Source: B18-G4 sp032250805
GTDB lineage: Bacteria > Bacteroidota > Bacteroidia > Bacteroidales > B18-G4
Reading direction: 5' to 3'
NCBI GenBank assembly: GCA_032250805.1
Contig: JAVVEM010000007.1
Coordinates: 1 to 64,000, forward strand
Length of the DNA stretch: 64,000 bases
The notes below the pieces were generated by a model, which was not told where the DNA came from, searched no databases, and saw nothing but the letters and a program-made list of their open reading frames with translations. A program made the position numbers and the translations under genes. Position 1 is the first letter of the stretch, and every line of letters starts with the position of its first letter. This document shows, in pieces, positions 37,143-45,354 of this stretch.

Positions 37143-37682
37143 ATGGAGAAAGTCAAAGTCAGGGACAGGGAATTCTCACTCTTTCTTACAGCAGGCGAGA
37201 TCGCAAAAGGTGTTGATATGGTTGCCGAAATGATCAATAAGGATATGCAGGGAAAGGATCCGCTGTTTTTATGTGTGCTCAACGGAGCATTTATCTTTGC
37301 TTCAGATCTGCTGAAAAAGGTCACGGTCGACTGTGAGATTTCTTTTGTAAAACTTTCTTCCTACGTGGGCACCAAAACCACAAATACTATAAGGGAATTG
37401 ATTGGCCTTGATCAGGTTCTTGCCGGCAGGACAGTTGTGGTGCTCGAAGATATTGTTGATACAGGCATAACGATGGCTTATACACGAAATAAACTCAGGG
37501 AACTGGGAGCAGCCGATGTGCGGATCGCCACGCTTCTATTCAAACCCGAGGCCTTCAGGGAAGACTTTGCCCTCGACTATGTCGGTATTGTTATTCCCAA
37601 TGAATTTATTGTTGGTTATGGCCTTGATTATAACGGCCACGGCCGCAACCTGCCGGATATATACAAGATCATTGAAGATTGA
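37143..37682 (+). CDS. hpt: Hypoxanthine phosphoribosyltransferase
   Basis: 179 residues, the usual bacterial HPRT length. The PRPP-binding motif VVVLEDIVDTGITM is at about 98-111, the LNGAFIFASDL loop near 47-57 and the purine-site segment YVGIVIPNEFIVGYGLDYNG at about 146-165. It makes IMP/GMP from hypoxanthine/guanine and PRPP. It is followed after only 3 bp by obgE and then the PAP2 gene, so it heads a three-gene transcript. It is divergent from purE. Confidence 0.96.
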   Translation: MEKVKVRDREFSLFLTAGEIAKGVDMVAEMINKDMQGKDPLFLCVLNGAFIFASDLLKKVTVDCEISFVKLSSYVGTKTTNTIRELIGLDQVLAGRTVVVLEDIVDTGITMAYTRNKLRELGAADVRIATLLFKPEAFREDFALDYVGIVIPNEFIVGYGLDYNGHGRNLPDIYKIIED

Positions 37683-37685
37683 GCA

Positions 37686-38675
37686 ATGGGGAATTCGAAT
37701 TTTGTAGATTATGTAAAGATCAACTGCCGCTCGGGCAGAGGTGGAGCCGGTTCGGCACACTTGCGCAGGGAAAAATTTGTTCCAAAAGGAGGCCCTGACG
37801 GAGGTGATGGCGGGCGTGGCGGACATGTTGTCCTGCAAGGGAATGCCCAGCTTTGGACTTTGCTGCATTTGAAATTTACCAGGCATATTAAAGCTGCGAA
37901 TGGTGAAGCCGGCGGAAGGCAAACCAGCACGGGGGCAAATGGCAGGGACGAGATCATTGAGGTTCCTCTCGGCACGGTTGCGCGATTTTCTGAAAATGAA
38001 GAAATGATCTGCGAGATCACAGAGGATGGCGAAAAGCATGTGCTCCTGGAAGGGGGACGCGGTGGACTGGGAAACTGGCATTTTAAATCTTCAACAAATC
38101 AAACCCCACGCTATGCACAGCCCGGTGAGCCCGGCAAGGAAGAAGGGATTACGCTCGAATTAAAGTTATTGGCAGATGTTGGTCTGGTGGGTTTTCCAAA
38201 TGCCGGAAAGTCGACCCTGCTTTCGGTGGTCTCGGCCGCAAAGCCTGAAATTGCCGATTATCCTTTTACAACCCTGAGACCCAATCTGGGCATAGTGCCT
38301 TATCGCGATCATCGCTCTTTCGTGATGGCTGATATTCCGGGCATCATCGAAGGGGCCCACGAAGGCAAAGGACTGGGTTTACGCTTTCTAAGGCATATTG
38401 AACGTAATTCGCTGCTGCTTTTTATAGTGCCATGCGATGCAGCCGATATTGCCACTGAATATACTGTCCTGCTCAGGGAACTTGAACTTTATAATCCTGA
38501 ACTTCTCGACAAGCAACGCATCCTCGCTATAAGCAAATCGGATATGATCGATGAGGAGTTGAAGTTGGAAATGACGGCCTGCCTGCCTGACCTTCCGTAT
38601 GTATTTATCAGTTCTGTGGCGCAACATGGCCTGAGCGAACTCAAAGACCTGATCTGGAAAAAGCTGAATGAATAA
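37686..38675 (+). CDS. obgE: GTPase ObgE/CgtA
   Basis: 329 residues. The Gly-rich Obg fold fills residues 1-~158 (FVDYVKINCRSGRGGAGS, GGPDGGDGGRGGHV). The G domain follows: G1 GFPNAGKS at about 167-174, G3 DIPGIIEGA, G4 SKSD. The protein ends after the G domain without the OCT extension found in some Firmicutes. ObgE associates with the 50S subunit and acts in ribosome maturation and stress signalling. It lies 3 bp after hpt and its stop overlaps the PAP2 start by 8 bp. Confidence 0.97.
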   Translation: MGNSNFVDYVKINCRSGRGGAGSAHLRREKFVPKGGPDGGDGGRGGHVVLQGNAQLWTLLHLKFTRHIKAANGEAGGRQTSTGANGRDEIIEVPLGTVARFSENEEMICEITEDGEKHVLLEGGRGGLGNWHFKSSTNQTPRYAQPGEPGKEEGITLELKLLADVGLVGFPNAGKSTLLSVVSAAKPEIADYPFTTLRPNLGIVPYRDHRSFVMADIPGIIEGAHEGKGLGLRFLRHIERNSLLLFIVPCDAADIATEYTVLLRELELYNPELLDKQRILAISKSDMIDEELKLEMTACLPDLPYVFISSVAQHGLSELKDLIWKKLNE

Positions 38676-39243
38676 ATTGCTGGACATACTAAATAACCGG
38701 GATACGGAACTTTTCCTGGCCCTTAACGGGATGCACAACAATTTCTGCGACTTTGTTATGTGGTGGGCAAGCGACAAGTACATCTGGATCCCCGTATACA
38801 TTCTTTTCCTGTATATTTTGTGGCGGCAGTATAAAAAAAAGACTTTGATTATTATGGTTTTTGCCGCTCTGCTCATTTTCCTCAGCGACCAGATCTCAGT
38901 ACATCTTTTTAAGGAAGTTTTTCAGCGACTGCGTCCCTGTCACACACCTGAGCTGGAAGGTCTGGTATATACCGTAAACGGTAAGTGTGGTGGCCAGTAT
39001 GGTTTCTATTCATCACATGCTTCCAACATCTTTGCTGTGGCCATTTTCTTTCTTACCCTTCTGAAAAGAAAGAAAACGATGATCGTAATACCTGTGCTGA
39101 TATGGGCAGCATTCATTTCCTACAGCAGGATATACCTTGGGGTGCATTTCCCGGGGGATGTTATTGCCGGAGCAGTTGCCGGAACATTCCTGGGTTGGTT
39201 TTTAGCGAAATACTGCAAGAAAGCCATCAAATACAGGTCGTAA
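38668..39243 (+). CDS. PAP2-family membrane phosphatase
   Basis: 191 residues with five to six membrane segments. The three-part acid-phosphatase motif is complete: KEVFQRLRP (about 80-88), SSHASN (about 112-117) and SRIYLGVHFPGD (about 153-164), carrying the catalytic His pair. Such enzymes remove phosphate from undecaprenyl pyrophosphate, lipid A or phosphatidate on the outer face of the membrane. It overlaps obgE by 8 bp. The substrate cannot be told from sequence; undecaprenyl-PP recycling is a reasonable guess. Confidence 0.92.
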   Translation: MNKLLDILNNRDTELFLALNGMHNNFCDFVMWWASDKYIWIPVYILFLYILWRQYKKKTLIIMVFAALLIFLSDQISVHLFKEVFQRLRPCHTPELEGLVYTVNGKCGGQYGFYSSHASNIFAVAIFFLTLLKRKKTMIVIPVLIWAAFISYSRIYLGVHFPGDVIAGAVAGTFLGWFLAKYCKKAIKYRS

Positions 39244-39408
39244 ATCTCACGGGGCATATTTCTTCCGGTATATCACAGATAAAGCTTTGGGGTCTTCCCA
39301 AAACACCAACATAAGGTTGCAAAAGCACAAGTCCGGGGTTTAGGTCATGGCTAACAGACAAGAAATTTCAGGATTTAATGCTATTGCAAAAAGGGAACTT
39401 TCTCAGGC

Positions 39409-39786
39409 TCAGGATCTGTTTTCCTGGTCTTCTGTATTTTTCAGAACATCAATTTCCTTTACAAGTCCCTTGATCTCCTTCTCCAATTCTTTAATTTTTT
39501 TATTCAGTTCGTCATTTTTCTTTCCGAGCTTATCCATTTCTCTTTTATCCTTTTCTGCCAGCTCTTTAAACTGCCTGATATTTTCCAGCAGGTTTTCTTT
39601 TTCTGTTATCAGCTCCGCTTTTTGATTGGTCAGGTTTTTAACTTCATTTTTTGCATCGCTGAGATCCTTGCTGAGTTTGGCGGTTTCATTTTTTGATTTG
39701 TCGAGGTCGTGCTCAAGCTGCATGATGTTGCGAAGATATGTTGTAAGCTTTTCCCTTAAGGCTTCGAATTCTTGTATGATTGGCAT
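39409..39786 (-). CDS. Coiled-coil protein of unknown function
   Basis: 125 residues, almost wholly coiled coil with continuous heptads rich in Lys, Glu and Leu, and no signal peptide, membrane segment or enzymatic motif. It begins MPIIQEFEALREKLTTYL. It lies 17 bp downstream of the zinc-ribbon/LysM gene on the same strand and is probably co-transcribed. Small coiled-coil proteins of this type are common in Bacteroidota near envelope genes and have no assigned role. No close terminator was found at the convergent end with the PAP2 gene. Confidence 0.75.
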   Translation of the reverse strand: MPIIQEFEALREKLTTYLRNIMQLEHDLDKSKNETAKLSKDLSDAKNEVKNLTNQKAELITEKENLLENIRQFKELAEKDKREMDKLGKKNDELNKKIKELEKEIKGLVKEIDVLKNTEDQENRS

Positions 39787-39803
39787 GGCTTTGGTCTTTT
39801 AAA

Positions 39804-40319
39804 TTATTGATGAATAATGATCTCCTGGCCTTGAACGATCATGTTGGGATCTTCTATCCCATTGTCCGCGGCAATTTTCGTGTAAAGGTTTCCATCGCCA
39901 AGATATTTGCTGGCGATAAGATAGAGCGTTTCGCCTTCTTCAACGATATGTGTTGTTGATTTGGGCTCAGCGGCTTCCTTTTGAGCAAGCAACTCGGCAT
40001 GCTTTGCTTTGAGTTCGGCAACATCGGTTTTAAGCTTCTGATTCTCAGCTGTGAGCGTTCTGATAGTAGCTTCCTGCTGTACCATATTTTCTTTATCCTC
40101 TTTTGATGTACCCGGGGGTGATGCAAACAGGTATATGATCACACATCCCAGCAGGGCAAGGATAAACAGGATGATAAAGATGATCGAAGTATTTTTCTGC
40201 TTTTTATGCGAAGCCTCGATGGCAGTCGTGGTCCGGAAAGCAGTAAGGTCGGATTTACACGAGGGACAGGTTGTAGCATCTGGCTCCAATCCTTTGTGGT
40301 CACAAATAGGACAGTTCAT
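39804..40319 (-). CDS. Zinc-ribbon, transmembrane, LysM-domain protein
   Basis: 171 residues with three parts. A zinc ribbon at the N-terminus has CPIC (3-6) and CPSC (18-21). A single membrane helix spans about residues 44-66. A short coiled coil (about 78-112) leads to a C-terminal LysM domain (HIVEEGETLYLIASKYLGDGNLYTKI, about 122-170). The predicted topology puts the zinc ribbon in the cytoplasm and the LysM, which binds peptidoglycan-like glycans, in the periplasm. It heads a two-gene unit with the coiled-coil gene. I know of no assigned function. Confidence 0.82.
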   Translation of the reverse strand: MNCPICDHKGLEPDATTCPSCKSDLTAFRTTTAIEASHKKQKNTSIIFIILFILALLGCVIIYLFASPPGTSKEDKENMVQQEATIRTLTAENQKLKTDVAELKAKHAELLAQKEAAEPKSTTHIVEEGETLYLIASKYLGDGNLYTKIAADNGIEDPNMIVQGQEIIIHQ

Positions 40320-40398
40320 GGTTGTAGTTTGTTTGGATTAATATTTGGGTGGATGTAAATATACGGAATATGTGGATGGAATGCAAGTTAAAGTGATT

Positions 40399-40490
40399 CA
40401 GTGTTTCAGTGCCTGCCCCGAGGACTCGGTGGATCCAGTGTTTCAGTGCTTGCCCCGAGAACTCGGTGGTTTTAGTGCTTGTTTCGGGGA
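40399..40490. repeat. 37-bp tandem repeat between the LysM gene and the CDF gene
   Basis: Two full copies (40399-40435 and 40436-40472) match at about 33 of 37 positions, and a third, partial, diverged copy follows to about 40490. Each full copy contains an inverted repeat CCGAG-(GA/AA)-CTCGG. It lies upstream of the CDF promoter and is not coding in any family-supported frame. Confidence 0.75.
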
Positions 40491-40536
40491 GCCGCTGTTT
40501 TAATTTACAGGACTTATGCATGAAAGTATTAAATAT

Positions 40537-40544
40537 TATCTTTG
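40537..40544 (+). promoter_or_regulatory. -7 box immediately before the CDF gene
   Basis: TATCTTTG, a full TAnnTTTG match, ends 5 bp before the preferred ATG at 40550, predicting a nearly leaderless transcript. It also argues against starts further upstream. Confidence 0.5.
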
Positions 40545-40549
40545 CATCC

Positions 40550-41467
40550 ATGGAACCCCGCCACAGGCAGATCATACATGCTTCCTGGGTGAGCATTGCC
40601 GGCAATGCGTTGCTATCGGTAATGAAGATCACCGTAGGCTTACTGGCCGGCAGCATGGCTGTTGTGGCCGATGGCGTGGATTCGGCCAGCGATATACTCA
40701 CCTCTGTCATTACCCTCATCACGGCACACATTATGAGCCGGCCACCGGATGTGCGCTACCCCTTTGGTTATGAACGGGCCGACACCATTGCTTCCAAAGC
40801 ATTGTCCTTTGTCATTTTCTTTGCCGGGGCGCAGCTGGCAATTACTACTGTGAGCAAACTGTTTGAAGGAGGTCCGGCAGAAATCCCTTCTTTATTTGCG
40901 ATATGGGTGATCATTGCTTCAATAATTGGTAAACTCTTACTGGCTCTCTATCAGTTCAGAGTGGGCAGGAAAACAGGCTCTTCCATGCTGGTGGCCAATG
41001 CCCGCAATATGCAGAGTGATGTGATGATATCCCTGGCTGTGCTTGCCGGACTGGTATTTACAATCGTATTAAAGATTCCTGTGATCGATACCATTACTGC
41101 ACTGGCAGTATCATTCTGGATCATGGCTACGGCTGTGCGTATTTTCTTTCAAACCAACCGCGACCTCATGGATGGTATGGATAACCCTGAACTCTATAAA
41201 GAGGTGTTTAAACTTATCTCATCCGTAAAGGAAGTCTACAACCCACATCGCGCCCGCATCCGCAAATCCGGCAATAAGCTCATTATCGACATCCACATCG
41301 AAGTGGATGGTTCGAAAACAGTTACCGAATCGCATCAGATCTCACACCTGGTAGAACGCCGCATTCGTCAGGGGATCGACAATGTTTATGATGTGATTGT
41401 TCATGTTGAGCCATACGGGAATGTTGAAGAAGATGAAAAATTCGGGGTTTCCAGCGGTGATATATAG
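40550..41467 (+). CDS. Cation diffusion facilitator (CDF) metal exporter
   Basis: 305 residues from the ATG at 40550, a normal FieF/YiiP length. Longer starts back to 40409 would add 47 residues translated from the tandem repeat and are rejected. It has six membrane segments and a C-terminal cytoplasmic metallochaperone-like domain (from about IRKSGNKLIIDIHIEVD) with several His and Asp. Transport site A is VADGVDSASD in TM2 (DxxxD). In TM5 the usual HxxxD reads NMQSD, Asn replacing His, which may shift metal preference from Zn toward Mn, Fe or Co. It exports a divalent metal using proton exchange. Single-gene unit. Confidence 0.9.
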   Translation: MEPRHRQIIHASWVSIAGNALLSVMKITVGLLAGSMAVVADGVDSASDILTSVITLITAHIMSRPPDVRYPFGYERADTIASKALSFVIFFAGAQLAITTVSKLFEGGPAEIPSLFAIWVIIASIIGKLLLALYQFRVGRKTGSSMLVANARNMQSDVMISLAVLAGLVFTIVLKIPVIDTITALAVSFWIMATAVRIFFQTNRDLMDGMDNPELYKEVFKLISSVKEVYNPHRARIRKSGNKLIIDIHIEVDGSKTVTESHQISHLVERRIRQGIDNVYDVIVHVEPYGNVEEDEKFGVSSGDI

Positions 41468-41497
41468 GGCTATCGGTGTTTTTGTGGAACAAGGATG

Positions 41498-41529
41498 AGC
41501 TGTCAGTTTGCCCCCCGGAGTTGACAGCT
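41498..41529 (+). promoter_or_regulatory. Inverted AGCTGTCA/TGACAGCT pair upstream of purL
   Basis: AGCTGTCA (41498-41505) and TGACAGCT (41522-41529) are perfect complements, 16 bp apart. A third direct copy, AGCTGTCA (41592-41599), falls inside the purL promoter spacer. Could be a repressor-binding site, or a weak terminator of the CDF gene; the third copy favours the former. Confidence 0.5.
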
Positions 41530-41587
41530 AAGCAGGCAGATTATTGATACTGTTAATAATTCATTGATAAACTAAAAAATACCTTTA

Positions 41588-41618
41588 TTTGAGCTGTCAG
41601 GAATTATCCATAATTTTG
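41588..41618 (+). promoter_or_regulatory. purL: Consensus Bacteroidota promoter of purL
   Basis: TTTG (41588-41591), 19 bp, then TAATTTTG (41611-41618) match both consensus boxes at the ideal spacing. The spacer begins with AGCTGTCA (41592-41599). The ATG at 41664 lies 45 bp downstream. Confidence 0.8.
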
Positions 41619-41663
41619 TTTGGCAGTTTCTGTGGTATAAACTTAATTAAATCCTGGCCAGGC

Positions 41664-44600
41664 ATGATCCTTTTTTATCAGATCTCTCCCAAATCATTTT
41701 ATGCAATACAAATAACACATGAACTTTCGCATGGCGACAAAGACAAATTAAGCTGGTTGTTTGGAGAATGTGAGCCTGTTCCGGGTGAAAAAGTCACAGG
41801 TACTTTTATCGGTCCGCGCAAGGAGATGATCACTCCCTGGAGCACCAATGCTGTTGAGATTACCCGCAATATGGGCATTGAGGGAATAATGCGCATAGAG
41901 CATTTTGAGGAAATAAGAGATCCTGAAACCATCTACGACCCTATGTTGCAGGCTAAATACCATGATCTCGATCAAAATATTTTCACCATTGACCGCAAAC
42001 CTGATCCGGTTACCTTTATACATGATATTAAGGCATACAACGAGGCTGAAGGACTTGCACTTAGCGATGATGAGGTAGATTACCTGAATGAGGTTAGCAA
42101 AAAGATGGGACGAAAATTAACTGATTCAGAAGTGTATGGATTTGCTCAGGTCAACTCCGAGCACTGCCGGCATAAGATCTTTAATGGCACGTTTGTCATC
42201 GATGGCCGCGAGATGAAAGAATCACTCTTTGCCCTGATCAAAAAGACTTCGGCCGAAAATCCCAATAAGCTGATTTCGGCATACAAGGACAACGTTGCCT
42301 TTGTGCTTGGCCCTGTGGCTGAGCAGTTTGCCCCTGCCACACAGGATAAGGCCGACTATTTTGAGATCAACGACATGAATACGGTACTTTCACTGAAAGC
42401 CGAAACGCATAACTTCCCTACTACCGTAGAACCTTTTAACGGGGCATCGACTGGTACCGGGGGTGAGATCCGTGACCGCCTGGCAGGTGGTAAAGCAAGT
42501 ATACCGCTTGTTGGAACGGCGGTTTACATGACTTCATATCCCCGCCTGGAAGAAAAACGTATGTGGGAAAGATATACCCATGCAAGGCCCTGGCTTTATC
42601 AAACTCCTGCCGAAATTCTGATCAAGGCATCAAATGGAGCAAGCGACTTCGGAAATAAGTTTGGCCAGCCGCTTATATGTGGTAGCCTGCTGACCTTTGA
42701 AAGCGATAATCAGAAGTCGTTTGGTTACGATAAAGTGATTATGCTGGCAGGTGGAGTTGGATTTGGAAAAAAAGAAGACAGTGCCAAAGGTGTGCCTGAA
42801 GCCGGAGATGTTATTGTGGTTTTGGGTGGCGACAATTATCGCATCGGAATGGGAGGCGGAGCCGTTTCATCGGTCGATACTGGCGAGTTCGACAATGCTA
42901 TCGAACTCAATGCCGTACAGCGTGCCAACCCCGAAATGCAGAAAAGGGTTGCCAACGTGATCAGGGCCATGGCCGAAAGTAAGAAAAATCCCGTTGTATC
43001 TATCCATGACCATGGTGCAGGTGGTCACCTGAACTCATTGTCGGAGCTTGTTGAAGAAGCAGGCGGGCGTATTCAACTCAGTAAACTGCCGGTGGGCGAT
43101 CCCACGCTCTCGGCAAAGGAAATCATCGGCAATGAGTCGCAGGAACGCATGGGCCTGATCATAAAAAAAGTTGATCTTGACATGCTTAAAAGGCTTTCGG
43201 AGCGTGAAAGAGCACCCATGTATGCTGTTGGTGAGGTAACGGGCGACATGAAATTTGTGTTTGAGGATGGGGATAAAAACCCCATGGACCTCAAACTCGA
43301 ATATCTTTTCGGAAAACCTCCAAAGACAACACTAAATGACCGCACAGTACCCCATAATTTCCCTGAACCTGAATACGATGGTAATAAGTTTGAAGAATAT
43401 TTGCAGGATCTGCTTCAGATCGAAGCCGTAGCTTGTAAAGACTGGCTTACGAATAAGGTCGACAGGTCGGTGAGCGGGCGTGTTGCCCGACAACAATGTA
43501 CTGGTCCAATACAACTGCCTTTGAGTGATGTGGCTGTTGCAGCTCTTGATTATCGTGGCAAGAAAGGTATTGCCACTGCCATTGGCCATGCCCCCGTGCC
43601 AGGGCTGATCTCGGCTAAAAACGGATCTGTACTGGCCATTGCCGAATCGCTTACCAATATCGTATGGGCACCCATTCAGGATGGCATAAAAGGCATTTCG
43701 CTAAGTGCAAACTGGATGTGGCCTGCTAAAAATGAAGGTGAAGATGCCAGATTATATGAGGCTGTGCAGGCTGTGAGCGATTTTGCCATTGAACTGGGCA
43801 TTAACATCCCCACCGGGAAAGATTCTTTGTCGATGACCCAAAAGTACCCTGATGGGAAAAAAGTAATGGCTCCGGGTACTGTTATTATTTCTGCCATGGG
43901 TGAATGTTCCGACTTAAAAAAGACAGTTAGCCCTTTCCTGGCGCTGAAATATGAAGCAGACATTATTTATATTGATTTTTCGAAAGATAAATTTTCCATG
44001 GGCGGAAGCAGTTTTGCCCAAATGATAAATAAGCTGGGAAAGCATTGCCCGACCATCACCGACGCCGGTTATTTTGCCCGGGCATTTAACGCAATACAAA
44101 GCTGCATTCATGACGGCCTCATATTGGCCGGCCATGATATTTCTGCCGGCGGTATGATCACAACTTTGCTCGAAATGGCCTTCCCTGTGAATGATATGGG
44201 AATGGAACTTGACCTGAGCAGTATCGATGAAGATGATTTTATCAGGCTGATGTTCAGTGAGAACCCGGGAGTGATCATCCAGACAGCGAAGAGCGATGCG
44301 GTTCAAAAGGTTTTGGATAAAGCAGGTATCTCGTATCATATGCTAGGCCATACCATGAAGGAACTAAATGTAAACATCAGGCATAAAGAGCGGAGATATT
44401 CATTGGATATTAATGCTTATCGCGAAAAATGGTATAAGACTTCCTATTTGTTCGATCAATTGCAAACTGCCAATGGCCATGCCGAGATGCGGTTTAATAA
44501 TTATTTCAGGCAGGATCTTCGATTTAGCTTTACCAAGGCTTTTAACGGTACGTTTGATTCATTCGGGATAGATCCCGGCCGCCGGACAAAAAGTGGTGTC

Positions 44601-45344
44601 AAGGCTGCCATAATCCGCGAGAAGGGTGTAAATGGCGACCGCGAAATGGCTTATTCCATGCACCTGGCAGGATTTGATGTAAAAGATGTTCACATGACCG
44701 ACCTCATCTCGGGGGCCGAAACGCTTGACGATATAAACTTCATTGTTTTTGTGGGCGGGTTTTCCAACTCTGATGTGCTTGGTTCGGCCAAGGGATGGGC
44801 GGGAGCCTTTTTATTCAACCCAAAAGCAAAAGAAAGCCTCGACAAATTCTATGCGAGGGAAGATACGCTGAGCCTTGGCATTTGTAACGGTTGCCAGTTG
44901 ATGGTTGAGCTGGGGCTGGTTTACCCTGATCATCCCGAACAACCCATCATGCGGCAAAATAAATCTGAGAAATTTGAGTCGGCATTCCTGAATATCAGTA
45001 TAGAAGAAAATGAATCGGTCATGCTGAAGAGCCTTTCCTGTTCCCGCCTGGGGATATGGGTGGCCCATGGCGAAGGCCGCTTTTGTTTTCCCTATTACAA
45101 GGATAACTATCAGATACCCGTTAAATATACTTATGAAGGTTATCCGGGCAATCCGAATGGTTCCGACTTCAGTGCGGCCGCTATTTGTTCAAACGACGGG
45201 CGGCACCTGGCCATGATGCCTCACCTTGAGCGTGCAATATTTCCCTGGCAGTGGGCATATTATCCCGAAGACAGGCCTGCAGATGATGTGTCGCCCTGGA
45301 TCGAAGCCTTTGTGAACGCACGTAAATGGATTGAAAAACAATAA
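41664..45344 (+). CDS. purL: Phosphoribosylformylglycinamidine synthase, large single-chain type
   Basis: 1226 residues from the ATG at 41664; an in-frame TTG at 41589 overlaps the -33 box and is rejected. It has the one-chain FGAR-amidotransferase layout: N-terminal domain, linker, two AIR-synthase-like halves (TVEPFNGASTGTGGEIRDR, and SLSANWMWPAKNEGED further on), then a class I glutamine amidotransferase (SLGICNGCQL with the nucleophile C1074, and MMPHLERAIFPWQW with the catalytic His and Glu). It makes FGAM from FGAR, glutamine and ATP in de novo purine synthesis. Small-subunit PurS/PurQ genes are not needed with this form. It is followed after 10 bp by an SDR gene. Confidence 0.97.
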   Translation: MILFYQISPKSFYAIQITHELSHGDKDKLSWLFGECEPVPGEKVTGTFIGPRKEMITPWSTNAVEITRNMGIEGIMRIEHFEEIRDPETIYDPMLQAKYHDLDQNIFTIDRKPDPVTFIHDIKAYNEAEGLALSDDEVDYLNEVSKKMGRKLTDSEVYGFAQVNSEHCRHKIFNGTFVIDGREMKESLFALIKKTSAENPNKLISAYKDNVAFVLGPVAEQFAPATQDKADYFEINDMNTVLSLKAETHNFPTTVEPFNGASTGTGGEIRDRLAGGKASIPLVGTAVYMTSYPRLEEKRMWERYTHARPWLYQTPAEILIKASNGASDFGNKFGQPLICGSLLTFESDNQKSFGYDKVIMLAGGVGFGKKEDSAKGVPEAGDVIVVLGGDNYRIGMGGGAVSSVDTGEFDNAIELNAVQRANPEMQKRVANVIRAMAESKKNPVVSIHDHGAGGHLNSLSELVEEAGGRIQLSKLPVGDPTLSAKEIIGNESQERMGLIIKKVDLDMLKRLSERERAPMYAVGEVTGDMKFVFEDGDKNPMDLKLEYLFGKPPKTTLNDRTVPHNFPEPEYDGNKFEEYLQDLLQIEAVACKDWLTNKVDRSVSGRVARQQCTGPIQLPLSDVAVAALDYRGKKGIATAIGHAPVPGLISAKNGSVLAIAESLTNIVWAPIQDGIKGISLSANWMWPAKNEGEDARLYEAVQAVSDFAIELGINIPTGKDSLSMTQKYPDGKKVMAPGTVIISAMGECSDLKKTVSPFLALKYEADIIYIDFSKDKFSMGGSSFAQMINKLGKHCPTITDAGYFARAFNAIQSCIHDGLILAGHDISAGGMITTLLEMAFPVNDMGMELDLSSIDEDDFIRLMFSENPGVIIQTAKSDAVQKVLDKAGISYHMLGHTMKELNVNIRHKERRYSLDINAYREKWYKTSYLFDQLQTANGHAEMRFNNYFRQDLRFSFTKAFNGTFDSFGIDPGRRTKSGVKAAIIREKGVNGDREMAYSMHLAGFDVKDVHMTDLISGAETLDDINFIVFVGGFSNSDVLGSAKGWAGAFLFNPKAKESLDKFYAREDTLSLGICNGCQLMVELGLVYPDHPEQPIMRQNKSEKFESAFLNISIEENESVMLKSLSCSRLGIWVAHGEGRFCFPYYKDNYQIPVKYTYEGYPGNPNGSDFSAAAICSNDGRHLAMMPHLERAIFPWQWAYYPEDRPADDVSPWIEAFVNARKWIEKQ

Positions 45345-45354
45345 AAAATACAAT

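Noticed and set aside
39286..39302. 6-bp hairpin TTTGGG/CCCAAA as a terminator for the PAP2 gene
   Set aside because: Short stem and no T-run on either strand.
40409..40549. N-terminal extension of the CDF protein through the tandem repeat
   Set aside because: Repeat-derived residues, unlike any CDF N-terminus, and a -7 box lies just before the ATG at 40550.
41589..41663. Upstream TTG start for purL
   Set aside because: It falls on the -33 box of the purL promoter; the ATG at 41664 gives the family-typical start.
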